Shown here in pieces: positions 34,573 through 41,791 of a stretch of DNA of 64,000 nt. The DNA is taken from positions 62,001-126,000 of the forward strand of contig JAFLBR010000009.1 of the NCBI GenBank assembly GCA_017303795.1, given 5' to 3'. The position numbers and the translations under genes were made by a program. Under the pieces are notes generated by a model. It saw only the letters and a list, made by a program, of their open reading frames with translations, ran no database searches and had not been told where the DNA came from. Each line of letters opens with the position of its first letter. Positions within the stretch are counted from its first letter, which is position 1. The DNA is from Cytophagales bacterium (lineage in GTDB: Bacteria; Bacteroidota; Bacteroidia; Cytophagales; Cyclobacteriaceae).

Positions 34573-36942
34573 CTACTTTTCAAAAACCGCTATCGGAAAA
34601 TCGTTACCAAACGAATAAGCCGATGGGAATTGTGCCGTGCCTTTCAATTGCTCTGATAACTCCGGCACTTTGTTTTCGATGTACGTGCTCAACTCGCGAA
34701 TGGTAAGGCGCTGATCTTTGTTTGTATCGGCTGCGCCACCAATGCCTTCCAGCAAAGCATATGTAAAAATACCATGACCCAGTTTGGCAAACTCAGTAGC
34801 AAATTGCTCGGCCCCGGTTGAAGTAATCCAAAACGTGCCGGTACTGCGGGCCAGTTGCGCAATTGCTTTTTCTTCGGCTGCACCTCGATCTAATGCATCT
34901 AATGCTCCGGCCGACTGGCATGCATCCAGAATAAATACCTGCTTTTGTGCGTTTATGTCCGATGCAAAATTTCTTAAATCACTTGCCGAAATTCCTTTTG
35001 CCGCCAACATATCATCGCGACCATACAATTGCGTAACATCGTGCGGTACAATATAAAACTCTTTCTCTGCTCCGCTCGACATTACTCCATGCCCGGCATA
35101 ATAGACTACTATCATATCCTGCTCAAGTGCTTTGGTTTTTATCTGATTGAGTGCGGCAAAAATATTTGCCTTTATGGCTTTATCGTTGCGAATGGAAAAC
35201 GGAACTACTTCCTGAAACAATGACTTTGATTGTTTGTTAATAACATTGGCTACACCATCGGCATCGGCCTGTGCATAGTTTAAATTATACTTGGGATTTT
35301 TGTATTTGTCTATCCCGATAGTAACAAGGTATAGTTTCGGTTTGGCTTCGGTTACACCTTTATAGTTTATGGTAAACTTTACTTTTTCAGATTCAACACC
35401 CGATTTACTGCTGGCGGTAGCATAAAAATAATTCAGCTCACCAAACGAGTTGGTTAACGAAATATCAAATCCGTACAAACTTTTTCCGTTACCGGGAATA
35501 ACTTTTACCAGTTTAGAGTTCTGATACAATTTTACTTCGGTTACTTCTTGTGCATTTTGGGTTACCGCTATCTCAACCTTCGATTGCTTTTGGGTAGCCG
35601 AAGCTGTGCCATTAGCAGCTGCCGCTCCGTTTACCGATTTAAGTTGCAGGGCCGGAATTTTATCAATCACTTTCTCAACCTCAAAAGTGGTTTTTGCCAA
35701 TTGTGTTTTTTCATCTTCATCCATTATCTGCGAAAGCAAGCGCGGTGTAAATCCACTTTCAAAGGTGCTCTCTAACGGTGTGCGTTGATTGGATAACCTC
35801 GATGTCCAGATGGATGTCCAGAAAACTTTGCGTAACGCTTCGGGTGTTCCTTCTACTCGCCCATCGCGCGATACTACGGCAAAATCATCGTTACTATCGC
35901 AAAAGAAATACCCTACAATGGCATTGGTTTTAATATCATAAATCTGATTGATGTTGTTGCCTAGAGAATTGATGAGAAACTTACCGCTGTTGCCTAACGG
36001 AAAAGAATTTTCGTTGCCCACACCCAACGACATAAAACCTGAAATTTTAATTCCATCGGATTTAGTTGTGAAGCGAATACCACCCGCATCAATATCATAC
36101 ACATTAAAAGAACGCGAAGCTGTAATGGCCAAAAGTTTACCGTTCGATACCCTGCCGGCATTGGGCATAATGTTATTGCCCCAAACTACTTTACCATCCA
36201 CCGCACGTGTCAATGCCAATGAAGTTCCGTTTAAAATTTCGATGCTGGCTTTAGTAACAAAGGTGTTCAGACTAGACACCACCAAATTCTCGCCCTTCTC
36301 ATCGAACGCAGCCATGGTATAAAATCCTTTTTTTGATTCTACCAGAATATTCCCGGTACGAATCTCGATAAGCCGAATTGGGTTCATTTCTTTCAGCAAG
36401 GGCATTACTGCCACGGCAATTTTTTTTCCATCAGGATGAAAGGCCAATGCGCTTACATGGTGCTTCTTATATTGAAAGGTGTTGATCACTTTCAATAATT
36501 TAAGATCGTACACCTCCACCCAACCCTCGCGTTGGCCTACTGCAAAAAGATTGTTTCTATCTGAATACGTGGATTTGGTAATCTCGAATGTGGTAGTAAA
36601 CTGTGTAAGTGTTTTCTCTGTCTTCCAATCTATAATTTCAATTTGCTTGCCTTCTACTAAAATCAATTTGCCGTCATTCGTAAGTTGCATGTCGAACAAA
36701 TTGACAAACGAAGTAGTAAAGCGTTTTATAAATCGTCCGGCTTTTACATCAAAAACCTTTACCGTGCGATCTCTGAATGCAAATGCTGCATGCGTGCCAT
36801 CGGGCGAGGCCGCCATGCCCACTTGTTCGGATGTGGTTTCATTTTTCAAATAACCCAACCGCACCTTGTCAACCTCTGGCTCTTGTGCCTGGCTAACTAA
36901 GCTTATCAAAACCAGCACTACTGTTAGAATTCTCATTGCCAT
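34573..36942 (-). CDS. Secreted WD40-caspase (peptidase C14) family protein
   Basis: This 789-residue protein begins with a signal peptide (MAMRILTVVLVLISLVSQAQ). The N-terminal ~370 residues form a WD40-like propeller ('AASPDGTHAAFAFRDRTVKVFDVKAG', 'LAFHPDGKKIAVAV'), then a linker, and a caspase domain from about 535. The catalytic histidine lies in 'VYYAGHGVMSS' (about residue 618) and the cysteine in 'FILDACQSAGALD' (about residue 675). An EF-hand-like loop 'DTNKDQRLTIREL' (around 740) may bind calcium. It probably acts in the periplasm or outside. The aldo/keto reductase stop is 10 bp upstream. I took the ATG at 36942 because the signal peptide begins there. Confidence 0.9.
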   Translation of the reverse strand: MAMRILTVVLVLISLVSQAQEPEVDKVRLGYLKNETTSEQVGMAASPDGTHAAFAFRDRTVKVFDVKAGRFIKRFTTSFVNLFDMQLTNDGKLILVEGKQIEIIDWKTEKTLTQFTTTFEITKSTYSDRNNLFAVGQREGWVEVYDLKLLKVINTFQYKKHHVSALAFHPDGKKIAVAVMPLLKEMNPIRLIEIRTGNILVESKKGFYTMAAFDEKGENLVVSSLNTFVTKASIEILNGTSLALTRAVDGKVVWGNNIMPNAGRVSNGKLLAITASRSFNVYDIDAGGIRFTTKSDGIKISGFMSLGVGNENSFPLGNSGKFLINSLGNNINQIYDIKTNAIVGYFFCDSNDDFAVVSRDGRVEGTPEALRKVFWTSIWTSRLSNQRTPLESTFESGFTPRLLSQIMDEDEKTQLAKTTFEVEKVIDKIPALQLKSVNGAAAANGTASATQKQSKVEIAVTQNAQEVTEVKLYQNSKLVKVIPGNGKSLYGFDISLTNSFGELNYFYATASSKSGVESEKVKFTINYKGVTEAKPKLYLVTIGIDKYKNPKYNLNYAQADADGVANVINKQSKSLFQEVVPFSIRNDKAIKANIFAALNQIKTKALEQDMIVVYYAGHGVMSSGAEKEFYIVPHDVTQLYGRDDMLAAKGISASDLRNFASDINAQKQVFILDACQSAGALDALDRGAAEEKAIAQLARSTGTFWITSTGAEQFATEFAKLGHGIFTYALLEGIGGAADTNKDQRLTIRELSTYIENKVPELSEQLKGTAQFPSAYSFGNDFPIAVFEK

Positions 36943-36952
36943 TAAAGTTTTG

Positions 36953-37822
36953 TTATGCCACTTCACTGCCTGTTGCCCATTGCAACATCTCAAACCAATC
37001 TTGCCGGTCTAATTTTATAGCTGTTGATTTTGCTGCCTCCACTATGCGCTCGGCTTTGGTTGTACCGATAACGGGAAAAATAACTGACGGATGTGCCAGT
37101 AACCATGCCAACGAAAGTTGACTGTATGTTGCATTGTACTTGGTTGCTTTACTAAATAGTTCGCGTTCGCCAGCCATAAGTTTGCCGCCACCCAATGGCG
37201 ACCATGCCATAGCCGAAGTTTTATGCTCCATTAATAAATCCAGATCGCCATTGAACAAAGGTTCAACCCGCGCCAGTGAAATTTCAATCTGGTTGGTGAC
37301 TAACGGCATAGGCAAAAGCTTTTGCAGCATGTAGAACTGTGGTCGGGTAAAGTTTGAAACCCCAAAGTTCAGCACTTTACCTTGTTGCTTTAATTGCGAA
37401 AATGCTTCTGCTACTTCGTGTGGATTTAGCAACGGATCGGGCCTGTGAATCAACAACAGATCCAATCTATCGGTGTGTAACATCTTTAGCGAGTTCTCTG
37501 CCGACCAGATGATGTGTTCTTTAGAAGTATCGTAATGTTTTACCCAGGTTTTCGGTCGCTTGTCGGATGGAAATTTTATACCACACTTGCTTACCAATTC
37601 TATCTTATCGCGCAAAGCGGGTTGCTTGCGCAGTGCTTCTCCAAAAATTTCTTCGTTGCTATGATCGCCATAAATATCGGCATGATCGAACGTGGTGATG
37701 CCTTCATCCAGCGAAGCCTGAATCAATCGCTCAACTGTTTCGGGCGAAAGCCGCCAGCGCCAGGCACCTGCTATAACTCTGGAAAAAGTTGGCCCTTGAG
37801 GATGAATGGGTAATCGTTGCAT
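36953..37822 (-). CDS. Aldo/keto reductase, YdhF-like
   Basis: The 289-residue TIM-barrel enzyme reduces carbonyls with NADPH. The catalytic tetrad is seen in 'TTFDHADIYGDHSNEEIFGEAL' (Asp, Tyr), 'IELVSKCGIKF' (Lys) and 'LDLLLIHRPDPL' (His). The start 'MQRLPIHPQGPTFSRVIAGAWRW' aligns with E. coli YdhF, so I used the ATG at 37822; an ATG five codons upstream (37837) would overlap the previous gene by 14 bp. The physiological substrate is unknown. Confidence 0.92.
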   Translation of the reverse strand: MQRLPIHPQGPTFSRVIAGAWRWRLSPETVERLIQASLDEGITTFDHADIYGDHSNEEIFGEALRKQPALRDKIELVSKCGIKFPSDKRPKTWVKHYDTSKEHIIWSAENSLKMLHTDRLDLLLIHRPDPLLNPHEVAEAFSQLKQQGKVLNFGVSNFTRPQFYMLQKLLPMPLVTNQIEISLARVEPLFNGDLDLLMEHKTSAMAWSPLGGGKLMAGERELFSKATKYNATYSQLSLAWLLAHPSVIFPVIGTTKAERIVEAAKSTAIKLDRQDWFEMLQWATGSEVA

Positions 37823-37823
37823 G

Positions 37824-38135
37824 TTACTTTCCTTCATGTTGAAAACACTTCTTGGTTTTGTTGGCCGTCATGCGTTTGCAGCGGGTGCCATCGGCAGTCT
37901 TGCCACTGCATTGATTTAGTTTGGCTTTGCCTAATTCGTTGGGTTTGCAAATATCGCAAGCACCTTTGCCCGCTTTTTTGGCATCGGCTAACTTTATAGG
38001 TGCGGCTTCACCAGAAAGCCGGCAATCGGCAGTGTGATACTTTTCGCCTTTAGGCGAAGAATAAACCGTTTGACTGAAGGCTTTGATGGAGAGGCCAAAG
38101 AAGAGGAATAGCGATAAAACGAGAATCTTTTTCAT
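37824..38135 (-). CDS. Small exported Cys/His-rich protein
   Basis: The 103-residue protein starts with a signal peptide ('MKKILVLSLFLFFGLSIKAFS'). Two cysteine motifs follow: 'YHTADCRLSG' with 'GACDICKP', and 'QCSGKTADGTRCKRMTANKTKKCFQHEGK', a C-x10-C-x10-C-x2-H pattern like the DUF5763 type. It probably binds zinc or another metal in the periplasm. The ATG at 38135 gives a proper signal peptide; a longer frame starts at 38195 but adds no recognisable sequence. The stop lies 1 bp before the aldo/keto reductase ATG. Confidence 0.8.
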   Translation of the reverse strand: MKKILVLSLFLFFGLSIKAFSQTVYSSPKGEKYHTADCRLSGEAAPIKLADAKKAGKGACDICKPNELGKAKLNQCSGKTADGTRCKRMTANKTKKCFQHEGK

Positions 38136-38281
38136 GTGGAAAGTTTGATAGGCCAAGTTCAAACTTTTTTGATAGAAATGCGAATGATTCACCACTTATG
38201 AATTTTCAAACACCGCTACAAAGTGTATTAGAAGCAATTAGAATTATTATGTCGTAAGCGTGAGCAAGAAAATTATGAAAA

Positions 38282-39751
38282 CTAAAAACTCAACTTCCCA
38301 GCTTTCGGCTCTTTGAATGAATCGGTTTTAATCAGATACCCCTCCATTTCGTCTATACTATTTTGCCTCAACGTTGCACTGAAATCATACGCCCGGCCAA
38401 GCATTCTGATATATGGATCTGCTATTCGCTGGCGTGTTAATTTGCGAAGCGCACCCATGTAATCTTCCCGATAAACAGTTGGTACTATAATTTTTGATAG
38501 GCCTTTAGATGAAAGTTCGGCATTCATCATAACCCTGGCAATACGCCCGTTGCCATCCAGAAATGGATGAACTTCACTTACTAAAAACATCATATATACG
38601 GCCTTGGCAAATGGATTCTGTAAGAGACTGTACCATTCAAAGCCTTTCTTCAATGTACCATTCACTAATCGCCAGTCTACAAATTCAGAATCACCCGCAC
38701 GATTGTTTTTGTCTTTAAACTCTCCTGGTTTTTTGGATAGCCGCGCCTGTAGTAAAACGGCATGCCGAGTTCTCAACAAATCGAGAAAGTGATTTGCTGA
38801 TGAAGGACAAACAGACATTTCCTTTTTGTTGGACACGATGCGGTACGTACCCAGAACATCATGCGAATCTTCCGCACGAGCTGGAAGAGGTGTCTTTGTG
38901 AAGACAATTTCTTTTGCTTCCTCTACCGTGAACTCGGTACCTTCAATATAGTTAGAGAAGTAACCTTCAAAAAAGGCGAATGCTTTGTAATGCTGTGAAG
39001 ATTGAATTGCCTTGTGGATATGAAAATTTTTTCCTGCCAATTCTCCATACAGTTGTTCAAATAGTTTGATCCGATCTGGGTCAAACGGTTCGCCCAAAGC
39101 TCTGGCCAAAGCTACCGGAGATTTCAGGTTTTTGGATTTGCCGGTGGACAGCAAGGCGCTGATGATCTGGTTGAGTTTCTTGAACTCTTTCTGCATTTTC
39201 AAAAACCTTGAAATATCTTTTGCTTTATCGCGCAAAGCATTCAAGCCGTCTTCGCCACGCGATCGAAAAATTACCTCAAGTCGCTCTTCAATTTCTTTAA
39301 TCGATAGCGTCTTCGACTCCTCTCCCTTTTTTCTGCTCTCCTGAAGGTTTTCTAAAAACGCTCTGGCTTCTTGTGCTGCTGAAAGGTTTTCAAAAAACAA
39401 ATTGTCACCTTCTACTGGCCCATTACCTGCAAGCAAATGAATGTTAAGACCAGGAAGCTTAACATTTGATGTATATGAATACGTTAAAAAGATATGACCA
39501 TTGATTGTAGGCTTGAATTCAAGTGCGCTGCGGTGGCTTAGCAATGCCTCTGGGTACAAATGAGCCAATAGGTGATACCAATTTCGTTTTAGGATTGAAG
39601 CCGGTTTCTCTTCCAGGTTTGAGGTGTAAATGCGGGGTGCAATTTTCCGAATCAACTTTTGTTTTAACAAGGCAGTAATTCTTCTTGATTCTTTCTTATC
39701 AGAAGCAGCGAAGACAAGCTCCTGAACTTTAGATGTGGGAATTTTTCCCAT
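38282..39751 (-). CDS. Fic-domain AMP transferase with AbiEi-like N-terminal domain
   Basis: This 489-residue protein has two parts. Residues ~1-125 resemble the AbiEi antitoxin winged-helix region ('RITALLKQKLIRKIAPRIYTSNL', 'SHRSALEFKPTINGHIFLTYSYT'). Residues ~230-450 are a Fic domain with the catalytic loop 'HPFLDGNGRIAR' (His 395) and, before it, the inhibitory motif 'SNYIEG' (residues 266-271), that is (S/T)xxxE(G/N), so it is a self-inhibited class II Fic. Fic enzymes attach AMP to a hydroxyl side chain of a target protein. Two direct repeats lie in its promoter. Whether it acts as a toxin, a regulator or a defence protein is open. Confidence 0.92.
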   Translation of the reverse strand: MGKIPTSKVQELVFAASDKKESRRITALLKQKLIRKIAPRIYTSNLEEKPASILKRNWYHLLAHLYPEALLSHRSALEFKPTINGHIFLTYSYTSNVKLPGLNIHLLAGNGPVEGDNLFFENLSAAQEARAFLENLQESRKKGEESKTLSIKEIEERLEVIFRSRGEDGLNALRDKAKDISRFLKMQKEFKKLNQIISALLSTGKSKNLKSPVALARALGEPFDPDRIKLFEQLYGELAGKNFHIHKAIQSSQHYKAFAFFEGYFSNYIEGTEFTVEEAKEIVFTKTPLPARAEDSHDVLGTYRIVSNKKEMSVCPSSANHFLDLLRTRHAVLLQARLSKKPGEFKDKNNRAGDSEFVDWRLVNGTLKKGFEWYSLLQNPFAKAVYMMFLVSEVHPFLDGNGRIARVMMNAELSSKGLSKIIVPTVYREDYMGALRKLTRQRIADPYIRMLGRAYDFSATLRQNSIDEMEGYLIKTDSFKEPKAGKLSF

Positions 39752-39778
39752 TAATTGACTGGTTTACAGTTCAATTTG

Positions 39779-39829
39779 GGTAAAATTTTAGATTAACTTA
39801 CCTAATTATTGGAAAAATTTGGATTAACT
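39779..39829. promoter_or_regulatory. Direct repeat in the fic promoter region
   Basis: GGTAAAATTTTAGATTAACT (39779-39798) and GGAAAAATTTGGATTAACT (39811-39829) are near-copies 32 bp apart, about three helical turns. They lie 28-78 bp before the fic start codon. They could be an operator read by the AbiEi-like domain of the Fic protein, which would be self-regulation. Confidence 0.4.
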
Positions 39830-39856
39830 GGTCTTTTCTACGGACTATTAGACCAA

Positions 39857-39888
39857 AATAAAAAGGGTTATCAAATTAATGATAACCC
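39857..39888 (-). terminator. Intrinsic terminator after tRNA-Leu
   Basis: On the minus strand GGGTTATC-ATTAATTT-GATAACCC has an 8-bp stem followed by TTTTTATTTT, 5 bp after the tRNA 3' end. Confidence 0.85.
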
Positions 39889-39893
39889 AAGAG

Positions 39894-39979
39894 TACCCAG
39901 GACGGGACTTGAACCCGTACAGATATTACTATCCACAGGATTTTAAGTCCTGCGTGTCTACCAATTCCACCACCCGGGC
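39894..39979 (-). tRNA. tRNA-Leu (TAA)
   Basis: The 86-nt cloverleaf starts GCCCGGG and closes with CCTGGGT plus discriminator A. The anticodon stem CAGGA/TCCTG holds the loop CTTAAAA (anticodon TAA). There is a long variable arm as in all tRNA-Leu, and the T arm is ACGGG-TTCAAGT-CCCGT. Confidence 0.97.
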
Positions 39980-39993
39980 AAAACCTAAAAAAC

Positions 39994-40035
39994 AACCCCT
40001 CTCTCCCGATAGCTATCGGGACGGAGAGGGGTTTT
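39994..40035 (-). terminator. Long hairpin between two tRNA genes, with palindrome CCCGATAGCTATCGGG
   Basis: AACCCCTCTC and GAGAGGGGTT arms enclose the perfect 16-bp palindrome CCCGATAGCTATCGGG (40005-40020). On the minus strand GTTTTTTAGGTTTT follows, so it can terminate tRNA-Gly transcription. The inner palindrome word recurs as TCCCGAT-AACC-ATCGGGA at 40145-40162 and is a scattered REP-like word. Confidence 0.7.
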
Positions 40036-40109
<74 letters not shown>

Positions 40110-40144
40110 TTATGCCACTTAAAATAAAATGGTCTGCTCAACCA

Positions 40145-40179
40145 TCCCGATAACCATCGGGAGAGCTACTCCCGCTTAT
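40145..40179. repeat. REP-like palindrome followed by a copy of the tRNA-Gly 5' end
   Basis: TCCCGAT-AACC-ATCGGGA (40145-40162) is directly followed by GAGCTACTCCCGCTTAT (40163-40179), an exact 17-bp copy of 40097-40113, which is the 5' end of tRNA-Gly and its flank. This is a duplication remnant 66 bp from the source. Confidence 0.7.
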
Positions 40180-40310
40180 TAAATGGGACTGCAAATTTAA
40201 TAGCCAGTACCAAATATCCAACACACGACTGTTTTTTTCGGAAAAAACTCAACTTGTAAATGATAGGGCTGAAACCGTCTTCTCCTGATAAGAATACAAA
40301 CCGGTTCTAA

Positions 40311-41216
40311 CTAATTGGCAACCGTATGAAGTTCTGCTCCATAACTCTTTTCGCCTGCGCGGATAGAGATTGGTAAAACATTTTGGCGCGGTGGTAGCGG
40401 ACAGGTAGCATGTGGGGTAAACACACACGGTGGATTATATGCTTTATTAAAATCCAGAATTACCTTTTCGTTGCCTGCAGGCTTTTTAGCATACAGATAC
40501 CGGCCTGCACCATAGGTTTCGGTACCGCTGGTAGCATCGGCAAAAATGATAAAGAGTTGATCGCCTTCTTCCAATGCATCCAGGCGATAGGTTTTATTTT
40601 GATATTCAAATACAAGTGTGCCGGGCGAGCGTTGGGGTGTAGTTTGACCCAACACATTTGTAATTTCAATGGTGCGGGTGGAGTCATACTCCATTGTAGC
40701 TTCTAACCGATAATCAGCTACGATAGGGTAGCGCTCAATTTCAGTAAATGTTTTTAATGCTTCGGCTTTATCATCGCGCAAGCGTACGCCCAGTTTAGTA
40801 TCGCGCTTAATAATATTGCAACGCAGATCACCAACCTGAACTTGCGGGGCACGAGTGGAATCCGGATGAAAAATTGTGCGCGTTGTAATGGTATCATTAT
40901 CTATTGTAGCCGTCACACCCTTGTTCACCACAAGCGTTACCACATTATCCTTCACCAGAAAATAACCGGCACGGCTTGCTATTTTTCCTTGCGGGAAAAC
41001 AAGTGCATTACCTGAATCACCCCCAAAGGTGTTCATGCCCGGCTCCAGCCAATGCAAGCCAACCAGATTGAGCCAGCCATTTGGAGCTTTAAGATTGGCA
41101 ATACGTTCGGCATGCCATGTCCCTACTTCAGCACGGTGTGCCTCAAGTTCTTGTTCGGTAAGCTGCCTTTGTTGAGTACATGCCGCAACAACCAGTAATA
41201 AAAAGATGTATCGCAT
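40311..41216 (-). CDS. DUF1684 lipoprotein
   Basis: The 301-residue protein starts with a lipoprotein signal ('MRYIFLLLVVAAC'). The DUF1684 pattern follows: 'APNGWLNLVGLHWLEPGMNTFGGDSGNALVFP', 'DPTSTRAP'-like 'PDSTRAPQVQVG', 'GRYLYAKKP' and 'VILDFNKAYNPPCVFTPHATCPLPPRQNVLPISIRAGEKSYG'. The family is all-beta and has no known function. A -7 box TATATTTG lies directly upstream, and a GTCTAT-N7-ATAGAC palindrome covers the likely transcription start. Confidence 0.88.
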   Translation of the reverse strand: MRYIFLLLVVAACTQQRQLTEQELEAHRAEVGTWHAERIANLKAPNGWLNLVGLHWLEPGMNTFGGDSGNALVFPQGKIASRAGYFLVKDNVVTLVVNKGVTATIDNDTITTRTIFHPDSTRAPQVQVGDLRCNIIKRDTKLGVRLRDDKAEALKTFTEIERYPIVADYRLEATMEYDSTRTIEITNVLGQTTPQRSPGTLVFEYQNKTYRLDALEEGDQLFIIFADATSGTETYGAGRYLYAKKPAGNEKVILDFNKAYNPPCVFTPHATCPLPPRQNVLPISIRAGEKSYGAELHTVAN

Positions 41217-41218
41217 TA

Positions 41219-41237
41219 GTCTATAAGATCAATAGAC
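41219..41237. promoter_or_regulatory. Operator candidate GTCTAT-N7-ATAGAC in front of the DUF1684 gene
   Basis: GTCTAT (41219-41224) and ATAGAC (41232-41237) have the same 7-bp spacer and the same outer TAAT as the palindrome at 7008-7028. The -7 box TATATTTG (minus strand, 41237-41244) touches it, so binding would block transcription. Confidence 0.5.
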
Positions 41238-41353
41238 AAATATATCTTTAAATTCTATGATGCTGTGCATCTAGGCGCACATAAATTGTTCGCCACCGGA
41301 CAAGTTCAATCGCCTCCATTCATCAAATAAGCGATTTATAAGCATTTGTTGCT

Positions 41354-41381
41354 TTGGCACAATTATTAATACTACAAATAG
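41354..41381 (+). promoter_or_regulatory. Shared promoter/operator motif of PadR1
   Basis: TTGGCAC (41354-41360), ATTATT and CTACAAATAG (41372-41381) recur in the same order before PadR2 (50803-50829) and, in the form GTGGCAT/CCTACAATTAG, before PadR4 (63244-63271). The second box is palindromic and overlaps the expected -7 region. Confidence 0.5.
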
Positions 41382-41398
41382 GAATTTATTATAGTCGC

Positions 41399-41788
41399 AT
41401 GAAAAAATATCAATTAGGCGAGTTTGAAGAAGTAGTAATGTTAACCGTAGGCATTCTGTATGGCGAGGCATACGGAGTATCCATTAAAAAAGAAATCGAG
41501 TCGCGTTTGAAACGCGGTGTAAGTGTTGGGGCCTTGCAGACTGCTTTGAGAAGGCTGGAAGACAAAGGCTACTTAAAATCGCACGAAGGCGAAGCCACTG
41601 AAGAACGTGCTGGCCGACCTAAAAAGTATTTTACCATTACGGCTTATGGAAAGAAAGCTATGGAATACACGCGCAGCACGCGTGAAGAGTTGTGGAATGC
41701 GATACCGAAGGTAGCATTAAAGGTGGTTACCGGTTTCCGGTTACCAGTTGCCGATAACCTGCAACTGGAAACTGGTAACAATGAATAA
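41399..41788 (+). CDS. PadR family transcriptional regulator, PadR1
   Basis: This 129-residue winged-helix protein opens with 'MKKYQLGEFEEVVMLTVGILYGEAYGVSIKKEIESRLKR' and continues 'VGALQTALRRLEDKGYLKSHEGEATEERAGRPKKYFTITAYGKKAMEY', the PadR helix-turn-helix and wing. PadR proteins repress neighbouring genes and often respond to small toxic molecules. It opens the group PadR1-P1-P2-P3; the P1 ATG is 3 bp after its stop. The last ~20 residues (from about 'KVVTGFRLPV') are coded by the palindromic repeat described at 41725-41779 and are missing from the PadR2 and PadR4 copies. Confidence 0.93.
   Translation: MKKYQLGEFEEVVMLTVGILYGEAYGVSIKKEIESRLKRGVSVGALQTALRRLEDKGYLKSHEGEATEERAGRPKKYFTITAYGKKAMEYTRSTREELWNAIPKVALKVVTGFRLPVADNLQLETGNNE
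41725..41779. repeat. Palindromic repeat R1, inside the 3' end of the PadR1 gene
   Basis: GGTTACCGGTTTCCGGTTAC with the complementary GCAACTGGAAACTGGTAAC arm. It is related to R2-R5 downstream but sits inside coding sequence and supplies the PadR1 C-terminal tail. Confidence 0.65.
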
Positions 41789-41791
41789 CTA

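Noticed and set aside
38282-39751. Fic protein as part of a phage-defence island
   Set aside because: The neighbours (aldo/keto reductase, tRNAs, DUF1684 gene) are ordinary and no other defence gene is present.
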